Positions 1 to 6,931 of a stretch of DNA of 64,000 nucleotides are shown here, piece by piece. The notes beneath the pieces are model-generated. The model did not search any database. It saw only the letters and a program-made list of their open reading frames with translations, and was not told where the DNA came from. The DNA is from Arthrobacter globiformis NBRC 12137 (lineage in GTDB: Bacteria; Actinomycetota; Actinomycetes; Actinomycetales; Micrococcaceae): NCBI RefSeq assembly GCF_000238915.1, contig NZ_BAEG01000118.1, positions 53,293-117,292 of the forward strand. The letters run 5' to 3'. The first letter of the stretch is position 1; every line of letters starts with the position of its first letter. The position numbers were made by a program, and so were the translations under genes.

Positions 1-514
1 AGTTGGGATAGTGGTAGTTCTTGAACTTTCCCGGTGCCGTGGAATCGTTGGCGTAGCCGTCATACTGCGGCAGCGATGCGGAGCCGTGCAGGTGGGTGAC
101 CGTCTTGAAGGTGCCGGGGTGGAGCAGCGCCGTGGACGGAAGGGCGTTGCGGACCCGCACTTCGGTCCGGGTCCCCTGCGGCACCCGGATGGTGGGTCCG
201 GGAAAGATTCCGTTGTACCCGGCCACCGTGGTGTACAGGCCCGGGACGAACCGCGCCTGGCCCAGCTTCTGGGTGAGGGCGTAGCGGGCGAACGGCCGGG
301 CGGGGTCACCGCCGTCGAAACCCGTCTGGTACGGCACCAGCTCCGGCGGACGGCGGAACAGCGCCGTGTACGGCACTGGCATGTTTGCCGGGGCCAGCTG
401 GCTCCGCGTAATGAGTGACGTGCTCTGAGTCGGCTCGTCGCCGCTCGCCGCCACTCCGGTCAAAGACGCTGCCCCCACCACGCCCAGTTTCAGAACTTCC
501 CTGCGAGACGTCAT
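1..514 (-). CDS. Multicopper oxidase, N-terminal part (gene runs off the window)
   Basis: The first 171 residues are visible; the rest lies beyond base 1. The start is ATG at 514-512 with a GGAGGGG ribosome site just upstream. Residues 2-10 read TSRREVLKL, a twin-arginine export signal, followed by a hydrophobic stretch, so the protein should be exported folded by Tat. Further on come YNGIFPGPTIRV and THLHGS, which match the first cupredoxin domain and first copper-binding His-x-His pair of CotA/bilirubin-oxidase-like multicopper oxidases. Such enzymes oxidise phenols or metals and reduce oxygen to water outside the cytoplasm. The remaining copper ligands are outside the window, so activity cannot be checked. 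This reading frame is open to the edge and has no competing frame. Confidence 0.9.
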   Translation of the reverse strand, partial: MTSRREVLKLGVVGAASLTGVAASGDEPTQSTSLITRSQLAPANMPVPYTALFRRPPELVPYQTGFDGGDPARPFARYALTQKLGQARFVPGLYTTVAGYNGIFPGPTIRVPQGTRTEVRVRNALPSTALLHPGTFKTVTHLHGSASLPQYDGYANDSTAPGKFKNYHYPN

Positions 515-549
515 TGTCCCCTCCAGATGTCGACTGTGGATTAAACGAA

Positions 550-581
550 GGCAGACCTGCGGCCTGGGCCGCAGGTCTGCC
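550..581. repeat. Perfect 15-bp inverted repeat, hairpin
   Basis: Arms 550-564 and 567-581 are exact reverse complements (core GCAGACCTGCGGCC) around a 2-base centre. It sits in the 303-bp gap between the corA stop (818) and the multicopper oxidase start (514), 36 bases before the latter. It could end corA transcripts or act in the oxidase leader; no clear U-run follows it. The rest of the gap (582-817) holds nothing I can recognise. Confidence 0.6.
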
Positions 582-817
582 AATCCCCAGGGACGCGGAA
601 CCCCGAACTTTCCCGGCCGGTGGCCGAACAGCCGCCGTGCCCTGACCAAGTTCGGAGTTCCGCTCCCCTGCCGCAAGGGGGGTGGAACAACACAATTGTT
701 GGCCGTACTGCTTCTGGAAACCTTGGAGAAGTTGGCCGCCGGCGGCTCGCCCCACCCAAATGGGGTGTGCGGAAGGCACAGGTGCTGACGAAGGGCGGCG
801 GTTCCGGGCGGGGTGTT

Positions 818-1834
818 CTAGATCCAGTTGTTGTGCTTGAACGTGGCGTAGAGGACCAGCCCCATGCCGAGCATCAGCCCCAGCGCCATGGGGTAGCCGA
901 AGATCCAGTCGAGCTCAGGCATCGTATGGAAGTTCATCCCGTAGATGGTGCCGATGAGCGTGGGCGCGAAGAGGATGGCCGCCCAGGAAGAGATTCTCTT
1001 GACCTGCTCGCTCTGCGCGAAGCTGGACTCGGTGAGGCGCCGCATCTCGTCGTTCTGGCGCTGGGCAACGAGGGCTGCGTTAACCGCGAGGGCGTTCTGC
1101 AGCAGCGCCCGGAAGGACGCGATCCGGTCGTTGAGCCGCAGGACGTGGTCCAGCACATCGCGGAGGTGGTCCTGCAGTTCGGGGCCGGGGTGATGGTCCG
1201 GCGTTCCGGCGATCAATGCCTGCAGGATTCCGGCCAGTGGCCCGGTGGCACGCTGGACGGTGATGACCTGGCGGGACAGCTCGTAGATGCGCCGGGAGAC
1301 TTCCGGATCCGCGCCGAACAGTTCATCCTCGATCTCGTCGATGTCGTTTTCCAGGCCGGCGGCAACAGGCTCGTACTCGTCGACCACCTGGTCCAGGATG
1401 GCGTACAGCACGGCGTCGGGGCCGAGGGCCAGGAACTCCGGCTGGGATTCCATCCGGCGGCGCACCCGCGCGAGGTCCGGTGATTCCGCGCGGCGGACGG
1501 TGACCACGAAATCCGGCCCGGCGAAGACGTGGATTTCGCCGAACTCCACCTTTTCGACGTCGTCGAGGTACCGTGCCGGGCGCAGGACGAGGAAGAGCGT
1601 TTCACCGTAATGCTCAAGCTTGGCGCGCTGGTGTCCGGTGAGCGCGTCCTCGACTGCCAGCGCGCTGAGGTCGAACTCGTCAGCCACCGACCGCAGCTCG
1701 TGGGGATCCGGCCGGTAGAGCCCGATCCAGGCCATGCCCTCGCGCTGCCGCAGCAGGAAGTAGGTCTCCTCCAGCCCTTCCGGATCAGCCGTCCTGCGGC
1801 CGGCCACGTACACGGCGTTATCGATGATGGCCAT
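818..1834 (-). CDS. corA: CorA-family magnesium/divalent metal channel
   Basis: This 338-residue protein has the CorA plan: a long soluble N-terminal domain (about residues 1-275) and two C-terminal membrane helices. The signature YGMNF, with Gly-Met-Asn at about 299-301, closes the first helix and is followed by the acidic loop MPELDW that gathers the cation. The tail KHNNWI is short and basic, as is usual for CorA. The start at 1834 is well placed behind GAGGAG. CorA pentamers in the inner membrane let Mg2+ (and Co2+/Ni2+) in. It stands alone, transcribed from right to left; nothing around it suggests a special metal role, though the neighbouring multicopper oxidase also handles metal. Confidence 0.95.
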   Translation of the reverse strand: MAIIDNAVYVAGRRTADPEGLEETYFLLRQREGMAWIGLYRPDPHELRSVADEFDLSALAVEDALTGHQRAKLEHYGETLFLVLRPARYLDDVEKVEFGEIHVFAGPDFVVTVRRAESPDLARVRRRMESQPEFLALGPDAVLYAILDQVVDEYEPVAAGLENDIDEIEDELFGADPEVSRRIYELSRQVITVQRATGPLAGILQALIAGTPDHHPGPELQDHLRDVLDHVLRLNDRIASFRALLQNALAVNAALVAQRQNDEMRRLTESSFAQSEQVKRISSWAAILFAPTLIGTIYGMNFHTMPELDWIFGYPMALGLMLGMGLVLYATFKHNNWI

Positions 1835-1926
1835 GGCGGCGACTCCTCAGCTGGACCGGCATCCCATGGCAGTGACGTTATCCCTTCCGGAACGCCGTGC
1901 CAATAAGACGCCGTGCCACAAGGGCC

Positions 1927-1956
1927 CGCACGGCAATGGCGCGCACGGCAATGGCG
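1927..1956. repeat. Two tandem copies of a 15-bp unit
   Basis: The unit CGCACGGCAATGGCG occurs twice without a gap (1927-1941, 1942-1956) in the intergenic space upstream of corA. A second small duplication (GGCTCAGATT, about 1988-2015) overlaps the end of the cupin gene. These look like local slippage products; no function is suggested. Confidence 0.6.
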
Positions 1957-2005
1957 CCGCCCCAGCTACCGGCGCCTGCGATGCTGCGGCTCAGATTTGG
2001 CCGGC

Positions 2006-2404
2006 TCAGATTCTGGCGTGGAGTCCGCGGCTGACCGGCCGCCCGAACGATGCCGCGCCGAGAAATTCAACGGCAACGAACGGCTCGGAACCCACAACCC
2101 ATTCGTCGTGCCCCGGAGGAATCGCGTAGGTGTCATTGGCGTGGATGAAGGATCGGGTGCCCTCGGGCGACTCCACCTCCATGACGCCGGACAGGCAGAA
2201 CCCGAGGTGGTTGTGCTGGCAGAAGGGTGTCTGCTCCGTGGGTTTGGTGCATTCGGACCAGCGCCAGCCGGGGGCGAGGATCAGCCGGGCAACGGAGAAA
2301 TCGTTGACGCTGACCAGATCCACCTCGGCCTTGTCCGGGCACCTCTTCTTATCCGGTTCGTCGAAGGATTTGACGGCAAGGGCTGTAATGAAATTAGCGG
2401 TCAT
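2006..2404 (-). CDS. Small cupin-domain protein
   Basis: The start is taken as ATG at 2404-2402, giving 132 residues that begin MTANFITALAVK. A longer in-frame opening from TTG 2566 exists but crosses the hairpin at 2440-2466 and lacks family similarity. The protein shows a single cupin barrel: metal-ligand-like histidines in CQHNHLGFCLSG, then the second motif YAIPPGHDEW. Its N-terminal region carries a Cys-containing stretch KKRCPDK. Single-domain cupins of this kind may be metal dioxygenases or ligand sensors; the substrate is not evident. The upstream leader peptide plus terminator-like hairpin suggests control by attenuation. In actinobacteria such leaders usually precede sulfur or cysteine genes, which would hint at sulfur metabolism (inference). 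Confidence 0.75.
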   Translation of the reverse strand: MTANFITALAVKSFDEPDKKRCPDKAEVDLVSVNDFSVARLILAPGWRWSECTKPTEQTPFCQHNHLGFCLSGVMEVESPEGTRSFIHANDTYAIPPGHDEWVVGSEPFVAVEFLGAASFGRPVSRGLHARI

Positions 2405-2439
2405 GGACGGTACCTGCAGATTTGGTTGAGACCTGAAAT

Positions 2440-2466
2440 CAAAAAGGCGGCTTCGGGAGAAGCCCC
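2440..2466 (-). terminator. Intrinsic terminator in the cupin leader (probable attenuator)
   Basis: Read on the minus strand, GGCTTC-TCCC-GAAGCC forms a tight hairpin, extended by GG/CC pairs past a bulge, and runs straight into GCCTTTTTGATTT. It lies 36 bases before the cupin ATG and 33 bases after the leader-peptide stop, the geometry of a transcription attenuator rather than of a simple gene end. Confidence 0.7.
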
Positions 2467-2498
2467 ACGCTGGCGAGGTGCATGCTGCCACGGAGGCG

Positions 2499-2582
2499 TT
2501 ACCGTTCAACAGCCGCAAATTGTTGGTGTGGCTGCCCCCTCGCCGCACACGCACGCAACAGATCAATGTTGACGTAGTCCAA
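2499..2582 (-). CDS. Leader peptide, 27 residues, upstream of the cupin gene
   Basis: A TTG start at 2582-2580 follows a strong GGAGG site (2590-2594, 7 bases away). The product reads MDYVNIDLLRACAARGQP and then HQQFAAVER, ending in TAA at 2499. The string NIDLLRACAA resembles the (H)IDLLRVASA core of the short 'putative leader peptide' family found before sulfur-assimilation and other metabolic genes in actinobacteria; that match is from memory of the family. A terminator-like hairpin follows, then the cupin gene. The single Cys and the Arg codons are candidates for the sensed amino acid. The alternative frame in this stretch begins with two Cys codons but has no ribosome site. Confidence 0.6.
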   Translation of the reverse strand: MDYVNIDLLRACAARGQPHQQFAAVER

Positions 2583-2678
2583 CCGTAGACCTCCGCCAGC
2601 CGAAGTCAATGGGGAATCTGCGCACCCACCGAAGCCTGAGGCGTGCACCGAGTGGGCGCCGGTGACAGCGAACTGCCC

Positions 2679-3410
2679 TTACCGGCCGTAGATCTTCACG
2701 AAGTTCCGCAGGATCTTCATGGGTTCGGTGGCCGAGTACGTCCTGGCTGCCTCCATCAGCTCCTCGGCGGACTCGGGCGGAAAGTAGCCGGCGTGGCGGT
2801 AGATGTCGATCCTGGTCACGAGGCCCTCGGCGTCGAGCTCGGGGTGGAACTGCGTCGCGTACAGGTTCTGCTTGATCCGGAACATGTGCACCGGGCAGGC
2901 GGCGGAGCTGGCGAGCAGCACCGCGTGCGGGGGCAGCACCGTGCACCCCTCCTTGTGGCCGGTGAAGGCGGTGAACTGCCCCGGAAGGCCGGCCAGCAGC
3001 GGATCCTGCAGGCCCGCCGGGCTCAGGCTGATGGTTACCCCGCCCAGCTGCTCGCCGTAGGTCCGGTCGATCACGGCGCCCTGGTGCAGGCCAAGGGTGC
3101 CCACCCCGTAGCAGGCGCCCAGGAACGGGAAATCCTCGTCCACGATCCGGTCCAGCAGCCCCGCCAATTCGCGCTCCACACGGTGCTGGGCTTCGCTCTT
3201 CTTTTCGGGAGGGTCGCTCGAAGTGAACGGGCTGCCGCCCACGATGATGCCGGAATAGTCATCGAGGTCCAGCTCCGGAAGCGGCGCGCGCTCCATCCGG
3301 ATCCGCTTCAGCTGGTCCGGCTCCAGTCCGCCAAAGCGCAGGTACGCCTCGTATTCGTCCTCCGCGGCGACGTCCTCGGCCCGCGAGGCGAGCAACAGAA
3401 ACGGCTTCAC
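2679..3410 (-). CDS. Class I glutamine amidotransferase-like protein
   Basis: This 243-residue protein is a stand-alone class I glutaminase domain similar to the GMP synthase amidotransferase half. The catalytic Cys100 sits in FLGACYGVG, and His189 and Glu191 in QFHPELD, so the Cys-His-Glu triad is complete. IIVGGSPFTSS near residue 55 is the usual oxyanion-hole region. Such proteins release ammonia from glutamine or hydrolyse related gamma-glutamyl compounds; with no synthetase next to it the acceptor is unknown. Its stop lies 5 bases after the GntR start region and the two genes run in the same direction with almost no gap (3410/3415), so they are probably co-transcribed. Confidence 0.85.
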   Translation of the reverse strand: MKPFLLLASRAEDVAAEDEYEAYLRFGGLEPDQLKRIRMERAPLPELDLDDYSGIIVGGSPFTSSDPPEKKSEAQHRVERELAGLLDRIVDEDFPFLGACYGVGTLGLHQGAVIDRTYGEQLGGVTISLSPAGLQDPLLAGLPGQFTAFTGHKEGCTVLPPHAVLLASSAACPVHMFRIKQNLYATQFHPELDAEGLVTRIDIYRHAGYFPPESAEELMEAARTYSATEPMKILRNFVKIYGR

Positions 3411-3414
3411 GTGC

Positions 3415-4116
3415 TTACTTCAGCAGGGCGACGTCGGATACGAGGGTGATGTGGTCCAGCATCGCCGCCGCGGCGGCCTCCGAATCCTGGGCCCGGATGG
3501 CGTCCGCGATCTTGCGGTGGGACGCCAGTGACTGCTCGGGCCGGCCGGGCTGCCCCAGCGACTCGAGGCGCGTTTCGAGGATCATCTCGGCAATGAAGGT
3601 CATGAGCTGGGCCAACACGCCGGAGTGCGCCGCGGCCGTGATGGCCTGGTGGAACAGTTCGTCGCCGTGTGCCCCCTTCGCGCCCGAAGCCACCTCTTCC
3701 GCCATGGCGTCAAGCGCCTTGTCGATGGCCTGCATGTCCTCGTCCGTGCGCCGCGCGGCAGCAAGTTCGGCCAGCTTGACCTCGAGCGTGCTGCGGGCTT
3801 CGACAATCTCCGGAAGGCGGCTCCGGTGCTCGCGAAGTCCCTTGAGCACCGAGGGAACGTTGGGCCGGTAGACCAGGACCGCGCCGGTACCGTGCTGGAC
3901 GTCGATGACGCCGAGGACCTCCAGGGCCACCAGAGCCTGGGCCAGCGTCGCCCGCGAGACGCCCAGCCGTTCGGCCAGGTCCCGTTCAGCGGGGAGGGTG
4001 TCGCCGGGCCCCAGCTGCGCGGACTCGATGAAGTCCATCAGCTGCTCTACGAGCTGTTCGTACAGCCGCGGGCGCGCGACGCGGGAAATCTGTTGCGTTG
4101 CGGTCTTCTTGGGCAT
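3415..4116 (-). CDS. GntR-family (FadR/FCD type) transcription regulator
   Basis: The protein has 233 residues from ATG 4116; this start is preferred over ATG 4122 because GGAAGG is correctly spaced only for the inner one. Residues about 15-85 form the winged helix, with LYEQLVEQLMDFI and ERDLAERLGVSRATLAQALVAL being typical GntR recognition helices. The C-terminal part is an all-helical FCD ligand domain with conserved acidic and His residues (for example HGDELFHQAITAAA). It is divergent from the matC-CoA-transferase-carboxyltransferase genes, and a short palindrome lies between them, so it most likely controls that operon in response to its substrate, as MatR/MdcY-type GntR proteins do for malonate genes. 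Confidence 0.9.
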   Translation of the reverse strand: MPKKTATQQISRVARPRLYEQLVEQLMDFIESAQLGPGDTLPAERDLAERLGVSRATLAQALVALEVLGVIDVQHGTGAVLVYRPNVPSVLKGLREHRSRLPEIVEARSTLEVKLAELAAARRTDEDMQAIDKALDAMAEEVASGAKGAHGDELFHQAITAAAHSGVLAQLMTFIAEMILETRLESLGQPGRPEQSLASHRKIADAIRAQDSEAAAAAMLDHITLVSDVALLK

Positions 4117-4159
4117 TCGCATCCTTCCGGCGTTCTTGCATCAGCTTAGCGGAGGAGTA

Positions 4160-4184
4160 TTGACAAAGTCACCTAGTGTCTAGG
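4160..4184. promoter_or_regulatory. Promoter with GntR operator between regulator and matC operon
   Basis: TTGACA at 4160-4165 is a good -35 box reading toward matC. Directly after it, CCTAGTGTCTAGG (4172-4184) is an almost perfect palindrome in what would be the spacer region. Its position between divergent genes and its size fit a GntR operator. The -10 box is not clear. Confidence 0.55.
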
Positions 4185-4246
4185 AGGCTAGGCCAGTGAG
4201 CCTTGTAAGCCACATCACATCAACTCTCACCCCCGGAGGAACAACG

Positions 4247-5638
4247 ATGTCCGCTCCCGTACTCTCCATCATCATCCTGGCGGTGATGTTCCTGCTGGCC
4301 ACGGTGCTGCCCCTCAACATGGGCGCCCTGGCGTTCGTAGGGGCGTTCCTGCTGGGCTCAGTGGTCCTCGGGATGTCCACCAGCGACATTCTTGCCAACT
4401 TTCCCGGCGGCCTGTTCCTGACGATCGTCGGTGTCACCTACCTGTTCGCGATCGCCCAGAACAACGGAACCATCGACCTGCTGGTGCGCGGTGCGGTCCG
4501 GATGGTGGGCAGCAAAGTGGCGCTCATCCCCTGGGTCATGTTCGCCATCACGGCGGTCATCACCGCCGTCGGGGCCCTGTCCCCTGCCGCTGTCGCGATC
4601 ATCGCGCCCATCGCGCTGAGCTTCGCCGCGAAGCACAGGATCAACCCGCTCATGATGGGCATGATGGTGATCCACGGGGCGCAGGCGGGCGGCTTCTCCC
4701 CGATCGCCGTCTACGGCGTCACGGTCAATGGCATCATCGCCAAGACGGACCTCGCAGCCAGCCCCATGGCGATCTTCCTTGCCAGCTTTGTCTTCAACCT
4801 TGCCATCGCCGTAGTGCTTTTCATCGTCCTGGGCGGCAGCAAGCTGCTCTCCACCAAGACCGGCCGGCTTGTGGAGCAGGCAGCTGAATCGAGGATGGCC
4901 GTCAGTGTCGGCACCCGCGCCGCCGGCGCCACTCTGCAGGGTTCCGGCTCCGACATCTCCCCCTCCGGCGTTGCGGGCAAGGGAACCTCCAGCTCCTCTT
5001 CAGCCTCCCCGTCAGCAGCTGACGCGGCCGGCGCCCGCGCCACCATTCCGCAGCTGGTCACCATTGCCGGTCTGATCGCGCTCGCCGTCATCTCGCTCGG
5101 TTTCAAGGTGGACGTCGGGTTCGTCTCCATCACCATCGCCATGATTCTGGCCCTCGTCTCGCCCGCCGCCCAGAAGGGCGCCGTCAACAAGATCAGCTGG
5201 TCCACCGTCCTGCTCATCTGCGGCATGCTCACCTTTGTGGGCGTCCTCGAGGAAGCCGGCACCATCAAGTTCGTGTCCGACGGCGTCGCCCACCTCGGGA
5301 TGCCCCTGCTGGCGGCCCTGCTGATCTGCTACATCGGTGCCGTGGTCTCGGCCTTCGCCTCCTCCACCGCCATCCTGGCCGCGCTCATCCCGCTGGCCGT
5401 CCCGTTCCTGTCGACCGGCGAAATCGGCGCGGTTGGTGTGATCGCCGCCCTGGCCGTCGCCGCCACGATCGTGGACGTCTCGCCGTTCTCCACCAACGGT
5501 GCGCTGGTTCTGGCCAACGCCCCGGAGGACGTGGACAAGGACAAGTTCTACAAGCAGATCCTGGCCTACAGCGGCATCGTCGTCATCGCCGGCCCCGCCA
5601 TCGCGTGGCTGGTCATGGTGCTCCCCGGCTGGATGTAG
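4247..5638 (+). CDS. matC: MatC-like dicarboxylate (malonate) carrier
   Basis: This is a 463-residue polytopic membrane protein from ATG 4247, chosen because CGGAGGA precedes it; an upstream in-frame ATG at 4196 has no such site and lies in the operator region. The N-terminal third (LPLNMGALAFVGAFLLGS, YLFAIAQNNGTIDLLVR, GALSPAAVAIIAP, HGAQAGGFSPIAVYG) closely follows the MatC family of sodium/dicarboxylate-type carriers, known from Rhizobium malonate uptake. A Ser/Ala-rich soluble loop of about 50 residues separates two halves of roughly six helices each. It is first of three plus-strand genes, followed 52 bases later by a CoA transferase. Together with GntR and downstream CoA enzymes, import of malonate or a similar C3-C4 diacid is the best guess. 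Confidence 0.88.
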   Translation: MSAPVLSIIILAVMFLLATVLPLNMGALAFVGAFLLGSVVLGMSTSDILANFPGGLFLTIVGVTYLFAIAQNNGTIDLLVRGAVRMVGSKVALIPWVMFAITAVITAVGALSPAAVAIIAPIALSFAAKHRINPLMMGMMVIHGAQAGGFSPIAVYGVTVNGIIAKTDLAASPMAIFLASFVFNLAIAVVLFIVLGGSKLLSTKTGRLVEQAAESRMAVSVGTRAAGATLQGSGSDISPSGVAGKGTSSSSSASPSAADAAGARATIPQLVTIAGLIALAVISLGFKVDVGFVSITIAMILALVSPAAQKGAVNKISWSTVLLICGMLTFVGVLEEAGTIKFVSDGVAHLGMPLLAALLICYIGAVVSAFASSTAILAALIPLAVPFLSTGEIGAVGVIAALAVAATIVDVSPFSTNGALVLANAPEDVDKDKFYKQILAYSGIVVIAGPAIAWLVMVLPGWM

Positions 5639-5690
5639 CCGGCCGGACCAGCACCAGCAGCCCCTCCCAGCAAGAGAAGGAACACCCAGC

Positions 5691-6929
5691 ATGAGCCATG
5701 AATCCACGCCCCAGCCCGAAGGCCCCCTCTCCGGTTACCTTGTGGTGGACCTAAGCCGGGCCCTCGCCGGACCGCACGCCGGCATGATGCTCGCAGACCT
5801 CGGCGCCCGGGTCATCAAGGTCGAGAATCCCGGCACCGGCGACGATACGCGCGGCTGGGGGCCGCCGTTCGTCGGCCCCGAGGACGATCCCCAGGCCACG
5901 TACTTCCTCTCCTGCAACCGCAACAAGGAATCCATCGCCCTGGACCTGAAGAGCGACGACGGCCGGACGGTTCTGCGCGAACTGCTGGAACGGGCCGACG
6001 TCGTCATTGAAAACTTCCGCCCCGGCGTGCTGGACCGGCTCGGGTTCTCCGCCGCGGAGATGCACGCGCTGAACCCTTCGCTGGTGGTCCTGTCCATCAC
6101 CGGTTTCGGGCACGACGGTCCGGAGTCGCGCCGCAGCGGCTACGACCAGATCCTGCAGGGTGAGGCCGGGCTGATGTCCCTGACCGGCTCCGGCCCGGAC
6201 GACCCCCAACGGGTGGGCGTGCCCATCGCGGACCTCCTCTCCGGCATGTACGGGGCGTTCGGCACGCTCGCGGCGCTGCTGCAGCGCGAACGGACTGGCC
6301 AGGGGCAGATCGTGCGGACCTCGCTGCTTGCCGCCTTGATCGGTGTGCACGCGTTCCAGGGCACACGCGCCACCGTTGCCGGCGAGGTGCCCAAGGCCCA
6401 GGGCAACCACCACCCGTCCATCGCACCGTACGGCCTGTTCCACTGCCGGCAGGGCCGCGTGCAGATCAGCGTGGGCAGCGAGAAGCTGTGGCGCACGTTT
6501 GCCTCAACATTCGGCATTGACGCGGACCGTCCGGAGTTCGCATCCAACGCCGAACGCGTCCGGAACCGGGAAAAGGTCATCGAGGAGGTGGAACGCGCGT
6601 TCGCCGGATACGAGGCGGAGCCCCTGCTCGCCATGCTGAACGAGGCCGGGATCCCGGCGGGCAAGGTCCGCACCCTGGACGAGGTCTACGAATGGGAACA
6701 GGTCCATTCGCAGGGCCTGGTGATCGACGTCGACCACAAGATCCTCGGGAATGTCACCCTGCCGGGGCCGCCACTGCGCTTCTTCAGCGCCGCGGACACC
6801 GCGGAAACCACGCTGAAGACGCACACGGCTCCGCCGCTGCTGGACCAGGACGGAGAGCAGATCAGGCAATGGCTCGGGCTCGTTCCGGCAGACGCCGCTG
6901 CCGGCGCCGCCGCCGGGGAGGGCCGCTGA
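5691..6929 (+). CDS. CaiB/BaiF family CoA transferase (family III)
   Basis: The protein has 412 residues from ATG 5691, behind GAGAAGGAA. The opening VVDLSRALAGPHAGMMLAD and the phrase VIKVENPGTGDD are hallmarks of family III CoA transferases, as are CNRNKESIALDLK and ENFRPGVLDRLG. The aspartate in VPIADLLSGMYG aligns with the catalytic Asp that forms the acyl-enzyme anhydride. These enzymes move CoA from one acyl-CoA to a free acid. Lying between a MatC carrier and a carboxyltransferase homologue, with only 2 bases before the next start, it most likely activates the imported diacid. Formyl-CoA/oxalate or a methyl-branched acid as substrate cannot be excluded. Confidence 0.9.
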   Translation: MSHESTPQPEGPLSGYLVVDLSRALAGPHAGMMLADLGARVIKVENPGTGDDTRGWGPPFVGPEDDPQATYFLSCNRNKESIALDLKSDDGRTVLRELLERADVVIENFRPGVLDRLGFSAAEMHALNPSLVVLSITGFGHDGPESRRSGYDQILQGEAGLMSLTGSGPDDPQRVGVPIADLLSGMYGAFGTLAALLQRERTGQGQIVRTSLLAALIGVHAFQGTRATVAGEVPKAQGNHHPSIAPYGLFHCRQGRVQISVGSEKLWRTFASTFGIDADRPEFASNAERVRNREKVIEEVERAFAGYEAEPLLAMLNEAGIPAGKVRTLDEVYEWEQVHSQGLVIDVDHKILGNVTLPGPPLRFFSAADTAETTLKTHTAPPLLDQDGEQIRQWLGLVPADAAAGAAAGEGR

Positions 6930-6931
6930 CC

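Noticed and set aside
2405..2566. Upstream extension of the cupin protein, beginning with two Cys codons
   Set aside because: It runs through the terminator hairpin, has no ribosome site, and the overlapping leader frame is better supported.
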